Counted from the first letter of the stretch, positions 35,075 through 45,214 are shown. The stretch is 64,000 nt of DNA from Halomonas colorata (GCF_014897985.1 NZ_JABUZA010000016.1:1-64000); one strand, 5' to 3'. Numbers and translations: made by a program. Notes: generated from the letters alone by a model not told the origin.

Positions 35075-35471
35075 GAGAGTTACTCAAAATGAATCGTGCA
35101 CTAGAGTGTTACGTATTAGAGCTTCATGCGACCAATACCTATGGGGTTGTCTTACATACCCAACTTAATGGAACAAACACTATGGCTCTTTCCCTATTTA
35201 AATAGACAATTCATACACTTGAATAAAAAACTTATTGTTTTATTAATACATAAGAATGGTCCCCAATTAAATTCAGGAGTATTACTGCCTAATATCTCAG
35301 GACTATTTAAGACTAATGGATTTGAAAGACGTAAAATTAAATCTAGTTAAATTATTTATTTCTTATTCCACTTTATTGTTTATCGAGGATATCGTCAGAA
35401 AAACCTCATCGTTTAAGATACATATCATTGTGGGCCAAGGGCATTAAGAGCAAACAGAGCCAGGCTTAGCG
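35075..35471. other. AT-rich intergenic stretch
   Basis: About 400 bp with no convincing gene. It contains the promoter region of the DASS gene near 35075-35130 and long A/T runs around 35220-35400. A 74-codon frame on the plus strand has no recognisable features. Confidence 0.5.
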
Positions 35472-36247
<776 letters not shown>

Positions 36248-36304
36248 GGCATGGCTTCATTTAATACAGGAAGTATTATTAATGTTCAGTCGATAACTAA
36301 TCGA

Positions 36305-36352
36305 TTATTCACCCCAGCTCAGCACCTGCTTGCGAATATCCAGGCCGGTCGC
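36305..36352 (-). pseudogene. Possible pcaC trace (4-carboxymuconolactone decarboxylase)
   Basis: Directly after the pcaD stop a 15-codon frame reads ATGLDIRKQVLSWGE and stops. GLDIRKQVL resembles the conserved N-terminal region of carboxymuconolactone decarboxylase, which often follows pcaD. If so, nearly all of the gene has been deleted. The match is short, so this is tentative. Confidence 0.35.
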
Positions 36353-37171
36353 TTAGGTCACACCGTGGTTCGCCACGTCGCCCAAATCCGTTGCCAGCAC
36401 GCCAAGCAGCTTCTCGGCGATTAGCTCGGGCGCTTCTATTGAAGGCACATGACCTACGCCGTCAAAAACCTCAAGCGGTGCGCCGTCAAGCTCGGCAGAC
36501 AAGGCTTCTAGTGTCGCCGGCGGCGTGGCCAGATCTTCACTGCCGCCGAGTAGCTGCACCTTGACGTTCTTGTTGGAGAGCTTGCCGGTAAACGTCTCGC
36601 GGCCGAGCATTTCACACAGCTGCGCGTAGGATTCATCGTCACCGCGACCCATCTGAATGCACCAGCCCGCTTTCAGTGCGGGGTTTGCCTCAAAGGCCGC
36701 CGCTGCAAACCAGCGCGGCACGATCTCTGGTGACATCGCCGCAAGCCCTTCCTGACGCACACGGCCTGCGCGGGTGCTCCATAAATCAGACGTGCCGATG
36801 ACCGCGCCGGTATTGGTAAGCGTGGCGGAGAACAGACGCTCGCTATGCTCAGCAATCAGCTGCTGGCCTACCACGCCCCCCACCGAAGTGCCGGCGAAAT
36901 GAAAGCGCGCAGCGCCCGCAAGTTCGGCAAGCGCCAAGGCCTCGGCGGCTAGATTGGCGGGCGTAAGCTGCTCGCCGGTGACTGCCTGGCTGGCGCCATG
37001 ACCGGGTAAATCCCAGGTAAGTACGCGATAGCGCGGCAGCAGCACGGGAATAACGTCGTCCCATACGGCCTGGCTCATGCCTAGCGGATGAGCCAATACG
37101 ATAAGCGGATTCGCCGCAGCGCCCAGTAGCCGATAGGCCACGCTGCGGCCGTTGATGGTATGAAATGCCAT
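36353..37171 (-). CDS. pcaD: 3-oxoadipate enol-lactonase
   Basis: A 272-residue alpha/beta hydrolase that opens beta-ketoadipate enol-lactone to beta-ketoadipate, the step where the catechol and protocatechuate branches meet. The nucleophile is Ser96 in HFAGTSVGGVVG, the acid is Asp in GGSEDLATP, and the base His is in GVGHVPSIEAP. AHPLGMSQAVWDDV near residue 27 forms the oxyanion region. ATG 37171 follows CGGAGATATCC. It lies 11 bp after pcaF and is intact, while the genes downstream are remnants. Confidence 0.92.
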   Translation of the reverse strand: MAFHTINGRSVAYRLLGAAANPLIVLAHPLGMSQAVWDDVIPVLLPRYRVLTWDLPGHGASQAVTGEQLTPANLAAEALALAELAGAARFHFAGTSVGGVVGQQLIAEHSERLFSATLTNTGAVIGTSDLWSTRAGRVRQEGLAAMSPEIVPRWFAAAAFEANPALKAGWCIQMGRGDDESYAQLCEMLGRETFTGKLSNKNVKVQLLGGSEDLATPPATLEALSAELDGAPLEVFDGVGHVPSIEAPELIAEKLLGVLATDLGDVANHGVT

Positions 37172-37182
37172 GGATATCTCCG

Positions 37183-38385
37183 TTAAGCGCGTTCGATCAG
37201 CGTAGCAATACCCTGGCCCACGCCCACACACATGGTGCACAGGGCATAGCGTTTGCCGCTGTTTTGCAGCTCATGCGCAGCGGTTAGCAGTAGCCGCGCG
37301 CCGGACATGCCCAGCGGATGGCCCAGCGCAATCGCGCCGCCGTTAGGGTTAACACGTGGGTCGTCGTCTTCAAGGCCTAAATCGCGCATACAGGCCAGCG
37401 CCTGGGCGGCAAACGCTTCGTTAAACTCGAACACATCGATCTCATCCAGCGAAATACCGGTACGCTTGAGCAGTTTCTGCACGGCGGGAACCGGGCCGTA
37501 ACCCATGATGCGTGGCTCGACCCCGGCCGTTGCCATGCCGATAATCTTGGCCATGGGCGTCAGGCCGTGCTGCTGAACAGCCGCTTCGCTTGCCACCAGC
37601 ATCGCGGCTGCGCCGTCGTTAACGCCGGAGGCGTTGCCTGCCGTGATGCTGCCGCCATCGCGGAAGGGTGTCGGCAAGGCGGCGAGTTTCTCCAGCGTGG
37701 TTTCCCGCGTGTGCTCATCGGTATCAAAGATCAGCGGCTCTTGCTTACGGCGCGGAATCTCAATGGCGGTGATTTCCTGGGCAAACCGGCCGGCCTTTTG
37801 GGCGGCAGCAGCTTTCTGCTGGGAGCGCAGCGCAAACGCGTCCTGATCTTCCCGGGAAATATTGAACTGCTCGGCGACGTTCTCCGCCGTCTCAGGCATG
37901 GAGTCCACTCCATAGGCTTTCTTCATCAACGGATTGATAAACCGCCAGCCAATGGTGGTGTCTTCGATTTTCTGCCCGCGGGCGAAGGCGCTGTCGGCTT
38001 TGCCCATCACATAAGGCGCGCGCGACATCGATTCCACGCCGCCGGCCAGCGCCAGCTCCATTTCACCGGCTTTAATCGCCCGAAACGCCGTACCTACCGC
38101 GTCCATGCCTGACCCGCACAGGCGGTTCATGGTGGTGCCAGGAACCGAGGTGGGGATGCCTGCCAGGAGTGACGACATGCGCGCGACGTTGCGGTTATCT
38201 TCACCGGCCTGGTTGGCACAGCCCATAAAGACTTCTTCAATTGCAGCAGGATCGAGATCCGGCGCATCGGCCAGCACTGCCTTGAAGATCGTGGCGGCGA
38301 AATCATCCGGACGCACACTTGCCAGCGTGCCGCCAAACCGGCCTACGGCGGTACGTCGCGGGTGACATAAATAAACGTTTGTCAT
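37183..38385 (-). CDS. pcaF: Beta-ketoadipyl-CoA thiolase
   Basis: A 400-residue thiolase that splits beta-ketoadipyl-CoA into succinyl-CoA and acetyl-CoA. The acyl-accepting Cys90 is in MNRLCGSGMD, His356 in IALGHPLGMSGAR and Cys386 in CTMCVGVGQG. NASGVNDGAAAMLVASE is the typical middle motif. The length matches PcaF. It follows pcaJ by 10 bp and precedes pcaD, in a compact pcaIJFD operon. Confidence 0.93.
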   Translation of the reverse strand: MTNVYLCHPRRTAVGRFGGTLASVRPDDFAATIFKAVLADAPDLDPAAIEEVFMGCANQAGEDNRNVARMSSLLAGIPTSVPGTTMNRLCGSGMDAVGTAFRAIKAGEMELALAGGVESMSRAPYVMGKADSAFARGQKIEDTTIGWRFINPLMKKAYGVDSMPETAENVAEQFNISREDQDAFALRSQQKAAAAQKAGRFAQEITAIEIPRRKQEPLIFDTDEHTRETTLEKLAALPTPFRDGGSITAGNASGVNDGAAAMLVASEAAVQQHGLTPMAKIIGMATAGVEPRIMGYGPVPAVQKLLKRTGISLDEIDVFEFNEAFAAQALACMRDLGLEDDDPRVNPNGGAIALGHPLGMSGARLLLTAAHELQNSGKRYALCTMCVGVGQGIATLIERA

Positions 38386-38395
38386 AACCGACTCC

Positions 38396-39169
38396 TTATT
38401 CGCCCGTGTGGGCGCGTTCGGTGCGGGCTTTCAGCTCGCGCAGGATCTCAAGTTCTTTCTCGCTGGGCTCAGGGGTGCTCTCAAGCTGATCGGCAAAACG
38501 CACCTCCCAACCGGTTGCATCCATTACGTCCTCGCGATTAACACCGGGATGCAGCGATACCACGACCAGCTCTTTGGTCTCGGGGTCGGGCTTCATCACG
38601 CATAAATCGGTGATAACTCGCGTGGGGCCTTTGCCAATATTAGGCACGTTATCGCGCCCTTTGCCGTCACGGCCAAAGCCTAGCGTCGTGACAAAATCGA
38701 CGTCTTTGACGAAGGCCCGTCGGGAATGTTTCAGGGTAATAAACACTTCGCCAGCGTTGGTAGCAATCTCCGGTGCACCGCCACCGCCCGGCAGGCGTAC
38801 CTTGGGCTCACGGTAATCGCCGATCAACGTGGTATTCAGGTTTGCGAAACGGTCGATTTGCGCTGTGCCCAAAAAGCCCACGTTCACTTTGCCGCCCTGC
38901 AGCCAGTAGCGGAACATTTCCGGCACTGCCACGGTGGTCAACGCCGACTCGCACAGCTCGCCGTCACCAATGGAAAGCGGAAGAATATCGGGCTTGGTTT
39001 GCAACGTGCCGGATTCGTAAATCAAGACTACGTCCGGCGCATGGGTAAGGCGCGCCAGGTTGGCAGCTTCGGAAGGCAGGCCGATACCCACAAAGCAGGT
39101 GGTACCGTTTTCCAGCGCGCGTGCCGCGGTGACGGTCATCATTTCAGAAGAGGTGTATTCCAGACTCAT
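38396..39169 (-). CDS. pcaJ: 3-oxoadipate CoA-transferase subunit B
   Basis: A 257-residue family I CoA-transferase small subunit. The catalytic Glu is in LIYESGTLQTKP, near residue 52. GNLNTT-type markers are VGFLGTAQIDRFANLNTTLI, LPGGGGAPEIATNAG and the C-terminal RVITDLCVMKPD. With PcaI it moves CoA from succinyl-CoA to beta-ketoadipate. Its ATG overlaps the pcaI stop by one base, showing coupling. The C-terminal region (PEPSEKELEIL) is ordinary. Confidence 0.92.
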   Translation of the reverse strand: MSLEYTSSEMMTVTAARALENGTTCFVGIGLPSEAANLARLTHAPDVVLIYESGTLQTKPDILPLSIGDGELCESALTTVAVPEMFRYWLQGGKVNVGFLGTAQIDRFANLNTTLIGDYREPKVRLPGGGGAPEIATNAGEVFITLKHSRRAFVKDVDFVTTLGFGRDGKGRDNVPNIGKGPTRVITDLCVMKPDPETKELVVVSLHPGVNREDVMDATGWEVRFADQLESTPEPSEKELEILRELKARTERAHTGE

Positions 39170-40002
39170 CAGACGTTCTCCCCTGCATGATTTTGAACAC
39201 CCTTAAAGACGTTCTCATCGAGCCACTGAGTAAAGGTGTCGCGGTCGCGGGCGATGGCATCCCACTCTTTATAAAAACGGTTACTGCGACCGTAATAGCC
39301 GTGGGTGTAAGAAGGCAGCGCGCCTTTTTCTGCCACCGCAATGGCGCTGATCGCCCAGCCTGGAATGACGCAGGCATTGGGGTGCGCTTTCAGATCATCG
39401 ACGATCTCTTCGACCGTGACGATACTGTGCTTGGCGGCGAGTATGGCTTCTTTCTGTACGCCGACAATTCCTTCCACCAGCACGTTGCCCTGGCGGTCCG
39501 CACGCTGAGCGTGAACGATGGAAACATCGGGGCGCACTGAAGGCACCGCTGCCAGACGCTCACCGGTAAACGGGCACTCAATGAACTTGATCTGATCGTT
39601 CACGCTGGGCAATTCACTGCCGATGTAGCCGCGGAAAACAGCCAGCGGCAGGCCAGCCGCGCCCGCTTCAAAGGCGCACGCCATGGCCGCGTGGCTGTGC
39701 TCAAGAATCTCGATCTTGTGCGGCCAGCCTTTCTCCACGGCATCACGCAGGCGATGCAACGACCCGACTCCTGGGTTTCCACCCCAGGAAAAGATCACTT
39801 TCTTGGCGCAGCCGGCGCCAATCAACTGATCATAGATGATGTCAGGGGTCATACGGATCAGCGTCAGGTCGCGCCTTTTCTGGCGGATCACTTCGTGACC
39901 AGCGGCAAATGGAATCAGGTGGGTAAAGCCTTCCATGGCCACGGTAGCGCCGTCCTGGACGTAGCGCGCTACCGCGTCATGTAAGCTGAGAAACTCGGCC
40001 AT
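39169..40002 (-). CDS. pcaI: 3-oxoadipate CoA-transferase subunit A
   Basis: A 277-residue family I CoA-transferase large subunit. Markers are VQDGATVAMEGFTHLIPFAA near residue 14 (the GF-containing oxyanion loop), VIFSWGGNPGVGSLHRLRDA around 90, and RADRQGNVLVEG and LKAHPNACVIPGWAISAIAV. It forms the heteromer with PcaJ. The start at 40002 is preceded by AAGAGGCACCC. A palindromic PcaR-like box lies 57 bp upstream, so this seems to be the promoter of pcaIJFD. Confidence 0.92.
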   Translation of the reverse strand: MAEFLSLHDAVARYVQDGATVAMEGFTHLIPFAAGHEVIRQKRRDLTLIRMTPDIIYDQLIGAGCAKKVIFSWGGNPGVGSLHRLRDAVEKGWPHKIEILEHSHAAMACAFEAGAAGLPLAVFRGYIGSELPSVNDQIKFIECPFTGERLAAVPSVRPDVSIVHAQRADRQGNVLVEGIVGVQKEAILAAKHSIVTVEEIVDDLKAHPNACVIPGWAISAIAVAEKGALPSYTHGYYGRSNRFYKEWDAIARDRDTFTQWLDENVFKGVQNHAGENV

Positions 40003-40058
40003 GATGGGTGCCTCTTAGCGGGTCGTTGGCATGCTTGTTAATGAGTGGTCAACACTTA

Positions 40059-40073
40059 GTTCGCAAAGCGAAC
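40059..40073. promoter_or_regulatory. PcaR-like operator before pcaI
   Basis: GTTCGCAAAGCGAAC is a perfect 15-bp dyad. It matches the half-sites of two other 15-mers in this region (41103 and 41926). IclR-family PcaR proteins bind a GTTCG-type dyad of the same size before pca genes. A lone half-site, ACGAAC, follows at about 40097. Confidence 0.7.
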
Positions 40074-40205
40074 ACAGATCCTCTATACGAACAAGTTACT
40101 GCTGAACGTTATTGGGGTCAATTCCACCCACGCATACCTTGAGCTCTTCTACGGCGCCCGCCTATCTCACAACCTACGCTAAGCAATTGTTTTGAAATTA
40201 ATTTA

Positions 40206-41022
40206 TTACGATTCCAGCCATTTTATGGCGCGTTCGACCTGGACCCCGCTGCTACCAAGGTATAAAGCCGGATCGCAAGCTTTACGTAGCGAGTCGTTAT
40301 CAATAGTTCCGTTTGCCTCAGGATGATCGGCCAGTGCTTCGATCAACACCTCTGCATAATCTCTTGCTTCACGACGCGAGGTTTCCGCCGCCGATGCACT
40401 TAGGCCTTTGGCGTCATCTGCGCCTAGCACCGGGGTCAGCAGCCGTGCCACCGGCTCAGCCATAATGCCGCCCCCAGTCGCCGCCAGGTTGCGCCACATG
40501 TTATCGGGATATACTTCAAGCCCTTCAAGCAGCACGGCCGCCTGTTCCAGCGCGCCTTCCACCAGCAGGACGCTTTCCACCAGCGGAGCCCACTCGGCAT
40601 GCCATTCGCCCAATCCGCGCTCCAGCGGCTGGGCGGCAGCGTTCAGCAACACGCTAGCATGCCCATGTACCTGCCTTGCCGCGCCCCTGATCAGCGCACT
40701 GCGCACCGGGTTTCGCTTATGGGGCATCGAGGAGGACTCGCCCATCCCCGGTGCTGAAGGCTCGGCCACCTCGCCTACTTCAGTCTGGGTGAGAAGCGAT
40801 ACATCCAAGGCCAGTTTCTCGGCAGCGCCCGCTACGGCATCCAGCGCCGTGCCCAGCGCATGGATAGGGTAACGGTCGGTATGCCATGGCAATACCGGTG
40901 CTGCCAGACCTAGCTTTTCAGCCAAGGCGTCCATCCACTCAAGCCCCAGTGCATCCCACCCGGAAGCACGCATCTAACGCGTACCGGCTCATAAAAGGAT
41001 GTTTTAAAAATCCAGCAGGCAT
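40206..41022 (-). pseudogene. pcaB: pcaB with internal deletion (3-carboxy-muconate cycloisomerase)
   Basis: The C-terminal 250 or so residues are intact: WDALGLEWMDALAEKLGLA, SSSMPHKRNPVRSALIRGAA (the fumarase/aspartase superfamily signature) and the tail with SGVQVERAIKWL. The normal enzyme has about 450 residues, so nearly half is missing. Upstream, an ATG at 41022 with a strong AAAGGAGG site starts a short frame (MPAGFLKHPFMSRYALD) that runs into the C-terminal part in the wrong frame near 40976. This looks like the original start joined to the 3' half by deletion. It is probably inactive. Confidence 0.85.
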
Positions 41023-41411
41023 GGGCGCTTAGCCTCCTTTTAGCGTTATAGAGAACCACAAGAACAGTTTAGACATGCGAAACTGAACACATTTGTACAC
41101 ATGTTCGCCATTCGAACTATACGCTAAAGAGAGGGAAAGGCGTTTGCAACCGTCATTCAGCAGTCGCTTTGACTCACCATCGAATGCATCTTGGCTGCGA
41201 CAGAAATCGGCCATGATGCATGTTCTCTATCATGGCCAAGCGAATGAGGTCGGGATTTTCGACTGAAAACAAAAAGTAAATCTTACCGATGGCGTAACGC
41301 CAAAATGCTGTCGGAGATGGTTTTTTCGTAATTAGAGGGGTGTGTTTCTTACATCACGCCTGATAACCGCATGAATGTTTAATAAACCTCTGGCTGCTTT
41401 TTAAACAGCGC
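41023..41411. other. Intergenic region with pcaB promoter box and a hairpin
   Basis: No gene is visible. It holds the 15-bp dyad at 41103-41117 and an inverted repeat GGCCATGAT (41209-41217) with ATCATGGCC (41229-41237), an 11-base loop. The rest, including the T-rich stretch 41310-41350 downstream of aroQ, shows nothing I can name. Confidence 0.5.
41103..41117. promoter_or_regulatory. PcaR-like operator before the pcaB remnant
   Basis: GTTCGCCATTCGAAC, a near-perfect dyad differing from the box at 41926 by one central base. It lies 81 bp before the surviving pcaB start, so a regulated promoter outlived its gene. Confidence 0.65.
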
Positions 41412-41852
41412 CTATCGAGCCTTCATAATAGCGTCAAGAGCCGCTTGATATCCGTGTACTCCAAGCCCTGCGATCACCCCATCGGCGCGCAGCGACACAT
41501 AGGAGTGGTGGCGAAAACTCTCACGCTTGTGCACATTGGAGATATGCACTTCGATGACAGTGCCTTCGAACGCGTTTAGCGCATCGAGTATGGCAACCGA
41601 TGTGTGCGTATAGGCTGCCGGGTTTATAATTATCGCCTGGCTACCGTCCTGACGGGCGGCGTGTATTGCATCGATCAGTGCGCCTTCGTGGTTGCTTTGA
41701 AAGCAGTTGATTTCCCACCCTGCCAACACTGCCGTCTCGCGCAGCTGGTTATTCACGTCATCCAGGGTTTCATGACCATAGATTTCGGGCTGTCGTGTGC
41801 CTAAAAGGTTGAGGTTCGGCCCGTGAAGCACCGTTACTTTTTGTTGGCCCAT
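41412..41852 (-). CDS. aroQ: Type II 3-dehydroquinate dehydratase
   Basis: A 146-residue dodecameric dehydratase that interconverts 3-dehydroquinate and 3-dehydroshikimate. The N-terminal [18 protein letters not shown] has the catalytic Arg20 and Tyr25. [16 protein letters not shown] and [20 protein letters not shown] hold the substrate loop and catalytic His. ATG 41852 gives the standard N-terminus. It may serve aromatic amino acid synthesis or, given its place beside pcaR and the pca remnants, quinate breakdown towards protocatechuate. It is divergent from the IclR-type gene, with a shared operator between. Confidence 0.9.
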   Translation of the reverse strand: MGQQKVTVLHGPNLNLLGTRQPEIYGHETLDDVNNQLRETAVLAGWEINCFQSNHEGALIDAIHAARQDGSQAIIINPAAYTHTSVAILDALNAFEGTVIEVHISNVHKRESFRHHSYVSLRADGVIAGLGVHGYQAALDAIMKAR

Positions 41853-41925
41853 AAGTAGCTTTCCTAATGGTGAGTAAAGCAAATGTGAGGCGCGCATATA
41901 TCATGGCACAGACTAACGAATAATT

Positions 41926-41940
41926 GTTCGCTATTCGAAC
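41926..41940. promoter_or_regulatory. PcaR-like operator between aroQ and the IclR gene
   Basis: GTTCGCTATTCGAAC, a 15-bp dyad in the divergent promoter region. Its closeness to the first possible ATG of the IclR gene (41944) suggests autoregulation, and also that translation starts further downstream. Confidence 0.65.
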
Positions 41941-41991
41941 AACATGTTACATTGGAATTTTGAAATGCGTCCAAACGGTGGATCATTCGTT

Positions 41992-42786
41992 ATGAAAGAC
42001 TCTTTACAAGAAGACACTCTCACGCCCGATAGCCGTGACTTTGTTTCAGCGCTTGCCAGTGGCCTGGATGTCATCTTGGCGTTTGACGATACCCATTCGC
42101 GCATGACGTTAAGCGAGGTCGCCGCGCGAACCGACATGAACCGCGCCAAGGCGCGCCGCTTTCTACTAACACTGCACGCCTTGGGCTATGTTCGCAAACA
42201 TCAGCGCTATTTCGAGCTGGCACCCAAGGTCTTGCAGCTAGGCTATTCGTTTCTTTCCGCTAATAATTATCGTAGCGTTATCCAGCAGTACTTGGAAGAT
42301 ATTACCGCGCAAACCGGCGAATCCTCATCGCTTGGCCAGCTTGAAGGTGATGATGTTATCTATATCGCACGCTCGGCCGCGCCTCACCGCTTGATGGCGA
42401 TCTCCCTTTCCGTGGGTACACGTCTGCCGGCGGCCCATACCTCAATGGGCCACGTGCTGCTTGCCCAGCTATCTGAGCGGGCGTTGGAAAGCTATCTTGA
42501 GCGTATCGCACTGAAGCGCTACACCGATAAAACCATTATCGACAAGGGCGCGCTTAAAAAGCGGATTGAAACGGTACGTCAACAGGGTTATGCCATTGCC
42601 GACCAAGAGCTGGACTCGGGCTTGCGCTCATTAGCAGTACCTGCGTTTAACGCATCAGGGCAACTGCTTGGGGCAATCAATATCAGTACGAACGCAGCGC
42701 GCATTGATATGGATACACTGCTGGAGGAATACTTGCCGCTTTTACAAGACAAAGCGGCGCAGATCCGAGCTTCTATTACGACCTAG
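41992..42786 (+). CDS. pcaR: IclR-family regulator, PcaR/PobR type
   Basis: A regulator of about 264 residues with an N-terminal HTH (MTLSEVAARTDMNRAKARRF, then LLTLHALGYV) and a C-terminal GAF-like ligand domain (SLGQLEGDDVIYIARSAAP, SVGTRLPAAHTSMGHVLLAQ and IADQELDSGLRSLAVPAFN). PcaR proteins activate pca genes with beta-ketoadipate. The open frame starts at 41944, but an operator ends at 41940, so I prefer ATG 41992 (GGTGG upstream); ATG 41965 is also possible. Three 15-bp boxes before pcaB, pcaI and itself fit a pca role. Confidence 0.82.
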   Translation: MKDSLQEDTLTPDSRDFVSALASGLDVILAFDDTHSRMTLSEVAARTDMNRAKARRFLLTLHALGYVRKHQRYFELAPKVLQLGYSFLSANNYRSVIQQYLEDITAQTGESSSLGQLEGDDVIYIARSAAPHRLMAISLSVGTRLPAAHTSMGHVLLAQLSERALESYLERIALKRYTDKTIIDKGALKKRIETVRQQGYAIADQELDSGLRSLAVPAFNASGQLLGAINISTNAARIDMDTLLEEYLPLLQDKAAQIRASITT

Positions 42787-42850
42787 GCTAATAAAGCGTT
42801 GTCATTAATTAGTAGGCTATGCTTAAAGGCCCGCTGCCGGTGAACTATCC

Positions 42851-43705
42851 ATGACCCTTCCCCTCTACCTAGGCCTACCCATGTGGGCGAACCAGGACTG
42901 GCAGGGCAGCCTTTATGCTCGCCACGCAAAAAGTGATTTGCTTAGCGACTATGCCAGCGTGTTCTCAAGCGTAGAGGGCAATACGACGTTTTATAGCGGC
43001 GCGCCGAAAACGGAGACGATTGCCGCCTGGGCTCGCCAGGCACCGGCTCACTTTCGCTTCTGCTTTAAACTACCGGCAAGCGTTACTCACGATCAGCGGT
43101 TGACCAATCTCGACGACGTGTGGGCTTTTCTAACCGCGTTGACGCCGCTTCATGACCGGTTGGGTCCTACCATGGTTCAATTACCGCGTGACTTTGGCCC
43201 TAACGAACTTCCTCAGCTAGAAGTGTTATTAAAGGGCTGGCCCGGGCATTTACCATGTGCCGTCGAGGTCCGTCACCCCGACTTTTTCCACAAAGGCGCG
43301 GCTGAAAAAGCTCTTAACCAATTGTTGATAACTTATTGTGCCAACCGAGTGATGCTGGACGTGCGTCCGGTCTTTTCTACACCGGCTAATGGCCACTTGG
43401 GCCTTGCTCATGCCCAACAGGAAAAGCCGAAACTCCCGCTACACGTGCTTTCCACAGGTAATTTTCCGGTCATTCGCTTTATTGGCCATATTGACAAAAC
43501 GATTAATACGGGCTACTTCGCACCTTGGAAAGCACAGCTAAAGCTGTGGATAAGTCAGGGGAAAACCCCTTTCTTATTTGTGCATACTGCCGACAACCTC
43601 AAGTCCCCGGACATGGCCCGAACGCTCTACAATGCGCTTGACGAACTCACCTGCCTGCCACCGCTTAATGCCTTTCCCGGCGAGACGCAAAACCAACTGT
43701 TTTAA
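42851..43705 (+). CDS. DUF72 (YecE-like) protein
   Basis: A 284-residue protein of the DUF72 family, a TIM-barrel-like fold of unknown activity found near DNA- and metabolite-repair genes in many bacteria. Markers are LYLGLPMWANQDWQGSLYAR at the start, VEGNTTFYSGAP near residue 45, HFRFCFKLPASVTHDQRL, and PCAVEVRHPDFF near residue 135. It stands alone, on the plus strand after the IclR gene, and is complete. Its role here is not known. Confidence 0.88.
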   Translation: MTLPLYLGLPMWANQDWQGSLYARHAKSDLLSDYASVFSSVEGNTTFYSGAPKTETIAAWARQAPAHFRFCFKLPASVTHDQRLTNLDDVWAFLTALTPLHDRLGPTMVQLPRDFGPNELPQLEVLLKGWPGHLPCAVEVRHPDFFHKGAAEKALNQLLITYCANRVMLDVRPVFSTPANGHLGLAHAQQEKPKLPLHVLSTGNFPVIRFIGHIDKTINTGYFAPWKAQLKLWISQGKTPFLFVHTADNLKSPDMARTLYNALDELTCLPPLNAFPGETQNQLF

Positions 43706-43854
43706 CCTAATATTAATTTAACCTAACTGGCACGGGCCCTCCTGATCGGATAAATTGCGCATACTTTCGATAAGCGAGGGGGTTGGGCTTATCGAACATG
43801 CGTAAATGGGACGCATAGCGGCTTATTACAATTTAACTAACTAGTAGGTGATGT

Positions 43855-45198
43855 ATGGCAAAGCTTGCACATGCACAATGGTCATCTCGTATGGGCTTTG
43901 TGCTGGCTGCCGCTGGATCGGCAGTAGGCTTGGGGAACATCTGGCGCTTCTCTTATATGACAGGCGAAAGCGGCGGTGCCGCCTTCGTGCTTGTCTATCT
44001 GGCGTGTGTCACGCTGGTCGGCCTGCCGATTCTGGTAGCGGAATGGATGATTGGCCGTCGCGGCCAGAAGAATCCAATTAACACCATGGCCGACCTGGCA
44101 AGCAGCCACGGGCGCTCTCGGGCCTGGGCAACTATCGGTATCAGCGGCGTTCTGGCCGCGTTTCTGATTCTGTCCTTCTACAGCGTCATCGGCGGCTGGT
44201 CGCTGAACTATACGCTAAGCTCGGTGATTGGCACGTTTAACGGCCAGGACGCCGACGCGGTTGGCGCTATCTTTACTAATTTGCTGGGCAGTCCTACAAC
44301 GCTACTGCTCTGGCATAGCGCGTTCATGGTGCTGGTCGTCGGTATCGTAGCACGCGGCGTGACTAAGGGGCTTGAAGCGGCGTCACGTATTCTGATGCCT
44401 GCGCTGGTGGTGCTGTTGTTAATTCTGGTCGGCTACGGCGTGGCGAGCGGCTACTTCGGTGAAGCGCTGAGCTTTATGTTCAGCCCTGACTGGGACGCGC
44501 TAGATGGCGGAGTTGTACTTGCGGCGATGGGCCAGGCTTTCTTCACGCTCTCGCTGGGTATGGGCATCATGATGGCGTATGGCTCTTACCTTGGTGAAGA
44601 TGTCAACCTGATCAGCACTGCCCGTACCGTTATTATCCTGGATACGGCTATCGCCCTGCTCGCGGGTCTGGCGATCTTCCCGATCGTATTCGCCAATGGC
44701 TTAAGCGCCAGTGAAGGTCCAGGGCTGATTTTCGTAACGCTCCCCCTTGCCTTCGGCAATATGTCGGGCGGCACGATTTTAGGCTTGATGTTCTTCCTGC
44801 TGCTGACATTTGCCGCGCTGACATCGGCTATTTCGCTGCTTGAGCCGGTGGTTGAAACGCTGGAAGAGCGCACGCCCTTAAGCCGTACAGGATCAACGTT
44901 GGTAAGCGGTATTGCGGTGTGGGTATTGGGCGTGGCGGCGCTGCTGTCGTTTAACGTATGGTCCGATGTACTGCTCTTCGGCCTCAATATCTTCGACTTC
45001 CTCGACACCTTCACCAGCAAAATCTTGCTGCCGTTGACGGGTCTGGGCGCGATCATCTTCTTCTCGATCTGCCTGGATAAAGAAGAAGCGCGCAAGGAGC
45101 TGCGTTTGGATATCTACGATTTCACGCTGTGGAATCTACTCGCCAAATACGTGGCGCCACTCGGCGTGATCGTCGTCTTCCTGACGGGTCTCATTTAA
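43855..45198 (+). CDS. Neurotransmitter:sodium symporter-family transporter
   Basis: A 447-residue inner-membrane symporter of the NSS (LeuT/SNF) family, which uses sodium to import amino acids or related amines. The N-terminal helix 1 motif FVLAAAGSAVGLGNIWRFSY holds sodium-site residues. GGAAFVLVYLACVTLVGLPI is helix 2. Eleven or twelve hydrophobic helices follow, consistent with bacterial members that lack helix 12. YSVIGGWSLNYTLSS is helix 3. AGGTGATGT precedes the ATG. A GC-rich hairpin follows the stop. Confidence 0.93.
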   Translation: MAKLAHAQWSSRMGFVLAAAGSAVGLGNIWRFSYMTGESGGAAFVLVYLACVTLVGLPILVAEWMIGRRGQKNPINTMADLASSHGRSRAWATIGISGVLAAFLILSFYSVIGGWSLNYTLSSVIGTFNGQDADAVGAIFTNLLGSPTTLLLWHSAFMVLVVGIVARGVTKGLEAASRILMPALVVLLLILVGYGVASGYFGEALSFMFSPDWDALDGGVVLAAMGQAFFTLSLGMGIMMAYGSYLGEDVNLISTARTVIILDTAIALLAGLAIFPIVFANGLSASEGPGLIFVTLPLAFGNMSGGTILGLMFFLLLTFAALTSAISLLEPVVETLEERTPLSRTGSTLVSGIAVWVLGVAALLSFNVWSDVLLFGLNIFDFLDTFTSKILLPLTGLGAIIFFSICLDKEEARKELRLDIYDFTLWNLLAKYVAPLGVIVVFLTGLI

Positions 45199-45214
45199 AT
45201 AAACTAACATGGCG

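Noticed and set aside
35126..35350. 74-codon open frame in the AT-rich gap right of the DASS gene
   Set aside because: No ribosome-binding site, no domain, and odd composition; likely chance.
37567..38112. 181-codon open frame on the plus strand opposite pcaF
   Set aside because: Thiolase catalytic residues lie on the minus strand; the plus frame is a GC-driven shadow.
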